DNA of 8,376 nucleotides from Dehalococcoidia bacterium. GTDB lineage: Bacteria > Chloroflexota > Dehalococcoidia > Lucifugimonadales > UBA3495. Positions within the stretch are counted from its first letter, which is position 1. Every line of letters begins with the position of its first letter. A model generated the notes under the pieces. The model had not been told where the DNA came from. It made no database searches and saw nothing but the letters and a program-made list of their open reading frames with translations. The translations under genes were made by a program, and so were the position numbers. The stretch covers positions 50,655 through 59,030 of the forward strand of contig NVWX01000023.1 of NCBI GenBank assembly GCA_002746355.1, in the 5' to 3' direction. Of the stretch, positions 6,196-8,376 are shown one piece after another.

Positions 6196-6543
6196 ATGAG
6201 CTACCAGGACAGAAATCTTACATGCGTGGAGTGTGGACAATCGTTCATCTTCTCGGCCGACGATCAGTCGTATCATGCCGAAAAGGGTTACACGAACGAG
6301 CCGAAGCGGTGCCCCTCTTGCCGACAGTCAAGGCGTGCCAACCGCTCGTCCGACGGCTTCGGTTTTGACCGGGGTCCCCGCGAGATGCACACGGTGATCT
6401 GTGCGGAATGTGGGCAAGAGGCCACGGTACCGTTCCGGCCCCGTGGTGACCGCCCCGTCTACTGCAGCGATTGCTTCAGCCGGCAGGGTGGCGGTGCTGG
6501 CGGTGCTGGCGGTGCTGGCGGTGCTGGCGGCGGACGCTACTAA
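6196..6543 (+). CDS. Small protein with two zinc ribbons and a Gly-Gly-Ala tail
   Basis: A 115-residue protein of unknown function. The first zinc ribbon (about 5-48) has C10, C13, C39 and C42 and the pattern LTCVECGQSFIFSADDQSY..KGYTNEPKRCPSCR of the probable zinc-binding family zf-trcl. The second (about 66-94) has C69, C72, C90 and C93, with exactly 17 residues between the pairs, as in the CxxC-x17-CxxC family: CAECGQEATVPFRPRGDRPVYCSDC. The tail (98-115) is made of GGA triplets and ends GRY, flexible and mildly basic. Such ribbons often bind nucleic acid or proteins; an RNA- or ribosome-linked role is a guess. AGGGA (6183-6187) lies eight bases before the ATG. It has its own promoter and a strong terminator, so it is probably a one-gene transcript. 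Confidence 0.88.
   Translation: MSYQDRNLTCVECGQSFIFSADDQSYHAEKGYTNEPKRCPSCRQSRRANRSSDGFGFDRGPREMHTVICAECGQEATVPFRPRGDRPVYCSDCFSRQGGGAGGAGGAGGAGGGRY
6490..6525 (+). repeat. Four perfect 9-base tandem repeats inside the zinc-ribbon gene
   Basis: GGCGGTGCT occurs four times without a mismatch at 6490, 6499, 6508 and 6517, followed by a partial unit GGCGGCGGA. The unit is three codons long (Gly-Gly-Ala), so gain or loss of units would change tail length without shifting the frame. Confidence 0.95.
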
Positions 6544-6560
6544 GCCACCGCGCTACTAAG
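6535..6560 (+). repeat. Direct repeat across the zinc-ribbon gene stop codon
   Basis: The ten bases CGCTACTAAG at 6535-6544 (the last codons and stop) recur exactly at 6551-6560, with a 16-base period. The second copy is not in the reading frame. It looks like a small tandem duplication. Confidence 0.7.
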
Positions 6561-6568
6561 TCAAACTA

Positions 6569-6594
6569 CGAGGGGACGGTAAAACGTCCCCTCG
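6569..6594. terminator. Perfect 10-bp hairpin downstream of the zinc-ribbon gene
   Basis: CGAGGGGACG (6569-6578) pairs perfectly with CGTCCCCTCG (6585-6594) around a six-base GTAAAA loop. It begins 26 bases after the stop. No T-run follows on either strand, so it may protect the mRNA 3' end or cause pausing, with the real terminator being the hairpin just beyond. Confidence 0.5.
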
Positions 6595-6620
6595 CGCACA
6601 AATTAAAATCGAATAAAAAC

Positions 6621-6660
6621 ACGCCCTCAGCGGGTTACCGCTAAGGGCGTGAATTTTTTT
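6621..6660. terminator. Strong bidirectional intrinsic terminator between convergent genes
   Basis: ACGCCCTCAGCGG (6621-6633) pairs with CCGCTAAGGGCGT (6638-6650) around a GTTA loop: 12 base pairs with one C-A mismatch. On the plus strand it is followed by GAA and seven Ts (6654-6660). On the minus strand it is followed by GTTTTTATTCGATTTT. It therefore serves both the zinc-ribbon gene and the minus-strand RidA gene, whose stop is at 6688. Confidence 0.9.
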
Positions 6661-6687
6661 CCTGTCGTTCCTAGATCTAAACGGAGG

Positions 6688-7155
6688 CTAACCCTCTTTA
6701 AATTCAATCACACAGTCGACGATCACCGCTGTGTTCCTTGGAAGGACGGCCATTCCCGGGGCCGATCTACTGTGCCTACCGGCTTCACCAAAGATTTGCA
6801 CGAACAGGTCCGAAGCCCCGTCCACCACCTTGGCTTGCTCCTCGAATTCTGGTGAACTGTTGACCATACCGACCACCTTTAGGATGCCGGTTACGCGGTC
6901 CAGGTCTCCCAGTTCCATCTTCATTCGCGCCAGCAGATTCAAAGCGCACCACCGAGCTGCCTCGTAACCCTGCTCCACCGTGAGGTCCGCACCCAGCTTG
7001 CCGCTGATGCGCGACCCGTCGGCGCGGCGCGAGCCCACCCCGGCCATCCACATGATGTTCCCGCTGCGGGAGGCCGATAGATAGTTGCCGATGGGCTCCG
7101 GCGGTTCCGGGAGGGAGTATCCCAGCTCGGCCAGTCTGGCTTCAACGACGGTCAT
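6688..7155 (-). CDS. RidA/YjgF/YER057c/UK114-family protein
   Basis: A 155-residue cytoplasmic protein of the Rid family. The founding member RidA hydrolyses reactive enamine/imine intermediates such as 2-aminoacrylate; the fold forms trimers with active sites between subunits. This one belongs to the longer subgroup with LGYSLPEPPEPIGNYL at the N-terminus and the segments EQGYEAARWCALNLLARMK (61-79) and GDLDRVTGILKVVGMVNS (83-100). R130 in HSRSAPGMAVLPRN aligns with the catalytic Arg of RidA, so imine deaminase activity is possible, though this subgroup is less studied and may act on other substrates. GGAG (7164-7167) is eight bases before the ATG. It follows the CinA-type gene after 39 bases on the same strand, as in an operon, and ends in the shared terminator. 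Confidence 0.9.
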   Translation of the reverse strand: MTVVEARLAELGYSLPEPPEPIGNYLSASRSGNIMWMAGVGSRRADGSRISGKLGADLTVEQGYEAARWCALNLLARMKMELGDLDRVTGILKVVGMVNSSPEFEEQAKVVDGASDLFVQIFGEAGRHSRSAPGMAVLPRNTAVIVDCVIEFKEG

Positions 7156-7194
7156 TTATTCTTCTCCGACGACCAAAACCACGTTAGAAACAGG

Positions 7195-7683
7195 CTATTT
7201 GGCCTCGTTCAAGCATTCGACCAGAAGGTCCAGACCGCGCTTGGCGAACACCCACATATTCTTCTCACGGTCAGTGTCGCCGGTCTCCAAAGTGATGACC
7301 TTCTCCACAGGGCCCGTAACTGCGAAACAGGCGTGGCCCGACGAATCTCCGTAGCGGTTGCCGGTGGGACCGCTCGCCCCGGTCTCGGCCAACGCCCAAT
7401 CGGTTCCAAGGGCTTCGCGGATGGTCCGGGCGTTCAGCAGCGCATATGGTTCACTGCTCGCGCGCATACCCTCCATGGTCTCGTCGGGGACATGCAGCAG
7501 CCCCCTCTGGGCCACCCGAGTGTAGATGGTGCTGCCGCCCACATAGTAGTCGGACGCGCCCGGTATCGAAACCAACGCGGCGGACATGAGGCCACCGCAG
7601 GAAGATTCAGCGACAGCGATGCTCTGTCCGCTTTCTTTCAACAATGCCGCCGCGGGAGCACCGAGGGAAGTTAGGTCTGGCAT
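7195..7683 (-). CDS. CinA C-terminal-domain protein (NMN amidohydrolase PncC-like)
   Basis: A 162-residue stand-alone CinA C-terminal domain. Characterised members (PncC) deamidate nicotinamide mononucleotide to nicotinic acid mononucleotide, returning it to NAD synthesis. Visible motifs are AESSCGG (25-31), which carries the nucleophile serine position at S27, then IPGASDYYVGGSTIY (40-54) and ETGASGPTGN (100-109). Two departures matter. The usual YSNxxK motif reads YTRVAQ (54-59), so the conserved Lys is Gln59. The GIAGPxGG-type loop reads GASGPTGNRYGD. These changes may mark a subgroup with altered activity, so I leave out the gene symbol. The length equals the isolated domain; there is no N-terminal MoaB-like part. 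GGAGG (7690-7694) lies six bases before the ATG. The RidA gene follows 39 bases after the stop. Confidence 0.85.
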   Translation of the reverse strand: MPDLTSLGAPAAALLKESGQSIAVAESSCGGLMSAALVSIPGASDYYVGGSTIYTRVAQRGLLHVPDETMEGMRASSEPYALLNARTIREALGTDWALAETGASGPTGNRYGDSSGHACFAVTGPVEKVITLETGDTDREKNMWVFAKRGLDLLVECLNEAK

Positions 7684-7827
7684 GGATATCCTCCGATAAG
7701 AAATATTGGGCTCTCGGATGAACCTCAGCTAAGGCACAGTCATTCTACATGAGGATAGGGCGAACTCCCATTCGCTTTTGAAAAACGACCACTAGATGGG
7801 GTATTTCATGGATCTGGGCGTAAACAC

Positions 7828-7970
7828 TTGACAAATCAGCGTTCTGTATGCTGAGGTAGCCAAAGCGCTTCAACAACAAACGTTGAGGCGAATTTTTTCG
7901 CCCAGCAAATACTCCAAAACCTGAAAATGAAGAGGCCCTGACCTACAGAAGATGGTCGGGGCCTCTTTGC
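7828..7970 (+). ncRNA. Candidate small structured RNA (speculative)
   Basis: TTGACA (7828-7833) is followed by TATGCT (7847-7852), but the spacer of 13 bases is too short for a normal promoter. Downstream, hairpin A pairs 7868-7874 with 7882-7888 (seven pairs, one T-G). Hairpin B is perfect, GGCGAA (7887-7892) with TTCGCC (7897-7902). A and B share G7887 and G7888, so they exclude each other. A strong terminal hairpin follows at 7931-7966, trailed only by TTTGCG. The layout suits a short RNA, but the promoter is weak and the last hairpin may simply end the neighbouring minus-strand gene. Confidence 0.25.
7931..7966 (-). terminator. Hairpin terminator after the trans-aconitate methyltransferase gene
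   Basis: AGAGGCCCTGACC (7931-7943) pairs with GGTCGGGGCCTCT (7954-7966) over 13 pairs including one T-G, around a ten-base loop. It begins 29 bases past the stop of the minus-strand gene. On that strand it is followed by TCATTTTCAGGTTTTGG, T-rich though interrupted. Confidence 0.65.
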
Positions 7971-7995
7971 GTTGTCCGGAGATTTCTTTAGAAGG

Positions 7996-8376
7996 TTATT
8001 TTACCGCCACGATGAACAGGCGCTTGAAAGGCAGCACCGTCTTGCCGTCGGCGCTGTGGGGATAGGCCTTCGCTACCTTCGCGGTATATAGCTTTAGAAA
8101 CTCGGCTCCCTCCGCCTCGCTCAGGTTGTCCAGCAATGGCCGCAGCATGGTGCCCTTGGTCCACTCGACCACCGGGTCCTCGCCCTCCAGGATATGCATG
8201 TAGGTGGTCTCCCACATATCGACAGAGCTGGAAAGCCGGCTGATCAGGTCGTAGTAAAAAGAAGGTTCAGCCACCGGGTTCTCCCGTTGAAAGGGCGCCA
8301 ACCGCTCCCGCCATGCTCCCTCCCGGACCGTATCGGCGATGGACGTGTGGCTGGGCGCCTTCCAATTCTCGGGCAT
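7996..8376 (-). CDS. tam: Trans-aconitate 2-methyltransferase, C-terminal half (cut by window edge)
   Basis: The last 126 codons of a gene whose 5' part lies beyond the right edge. Tam transfers a methyl group from S-adenosylmethionine to trans-aconitate, a spontaneous isomer of cis-aconitate that inhibits aconitase. This part carries the family-specific C-terminal region: PENWKAPSH (2-10), VDMWETTYMHILEGEDPVVEW (52-72), KGTMLRP (74-80) and a final LPFKRLFIVA (115-124). The SAM-binding Rossmann domain must lie upstream, off the window, since full-length enzymes are about 255 residues. The Met at the window edge is therefore most likely internal and not the true start. The gene ends with a hairpin terminator at 7931-7966 and points the same way as the CinA-type and RidA genes, but about 310 bases and a terminator separate them. 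Confidence 0.9.
   Translation of the reverse strand: MPENWKAPSHTSIADTVREGAWRERLAPFQRENPVAEPSFYYDLISRLSSSVDMWETTYMHILEGEDPVVEWTKGTMLRPLLDNLSEAEGAEFLKLYTAKVAKAYPHSADGKTVLPFKRLFIVAVK

Larger units (their letters stand above)
7684..7995. other. Gene-free 312-base region with structured segment
   Basis: This gap lies between two minus-strand genes. Its left part (7684-7800) should carry the promoter for the CinA-type gene; TAGAAT can be read on the minus strand at 7747-7742 but has no good -35. The right part holds a perfect TTGACA on the plus strand (7828-7833), an 8-base palindrome AAGCGCTT (7863-7870) and three hairpins listed separately. Plus-strand ATGs here open only frames of a few codons, so no protein is supported. 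Confidence 0.6.

Noticed and set aside
8374..8376. Met at the window edge as the true start of the trans-aconitate methyltransferase gene
   Set aside because: The 126 residues match only the C-terminal half of the family; the SAM-binding domain must lie beyond the edge.

Overview
The window looks like ordinary chromosome from a free-living, moderately GC-rich bacterium (GC judged by eye, high fifties percent). The gene mix (carboxymuconolactone decarboxylase-like protein, isochorismatase-type hydrolase, GMC oxidoreductase, RidA, a protein with two zinc ribbons) and two families of short dispersed repeats, one with a CGTCATTCTGGCGAAGG-type core and one with the core ACCCTTCGC..CTCAGGGTGAC, remind me of Chloroflexota of the Dehalococcoidia/SAR202 type. 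That placement is an inference from memory. No rRNA, tRNA, phage, insertion sequence or CRISPR array was seen.

Layout, left to right. Positions 1-264 hold no gene, only a small hairpin and three degenerate copies of a dispersed repeat. A minus-strand carboxymuconolactone decarboxylase-like gene (265-819) diverges from a plus-strand NADH pyrophosphatase gene, nudC (986-1903). NudC converges on a minus-strand lipoprotein gene (1900-2571), and their stop codons overlap. A 328-base gap (2572-2899) carries the second repeat family and a -10-like box. It is followed by a plus-strand run: isochorismatase-family cysteine hydrolase (2900-3421), GMC-family FAD oxidoreductase (3443-4972) and, 87 bases on, a ten-helix EamA/DMT transporter (5060-5956). 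A separate plus-strand gene for a small protein with two zinc ribbons (6196-6543) has its own promoter with a dyad over the -35 and a leader of about 155 bases. A strong bidirectional terminator (6621-6660) separates it from three minus-strand genes: trans-aconitate methyltransferase (C-terminal part only, cut by the window edge), a CinA C-terminal-type amidohydrolase, and a RidA-family protein. The last two look like an operon.

How the genes may work together. NudC, the CinA-type NMN amidohydrolase, RidA and trans-aconitate methyltransferase all belong to families that deal with damaged, toxic or dead-end metabolites: NAD(H) and NAD-capped RNA, NMN, reactive enamines/imines, and trans-aconitate. 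The hydrolase, oxidoreductase and transporter genes could form a small uptake/export and catabolic unit of unknown substrate. No clearly new multi-gene system was found. The best leads are the regulated zinc-ribbon gene, a structured non-coding stretch at 7828-7970, the CinA-type protein with a changed active-site position, and the grouping of metabolite-repair genes.
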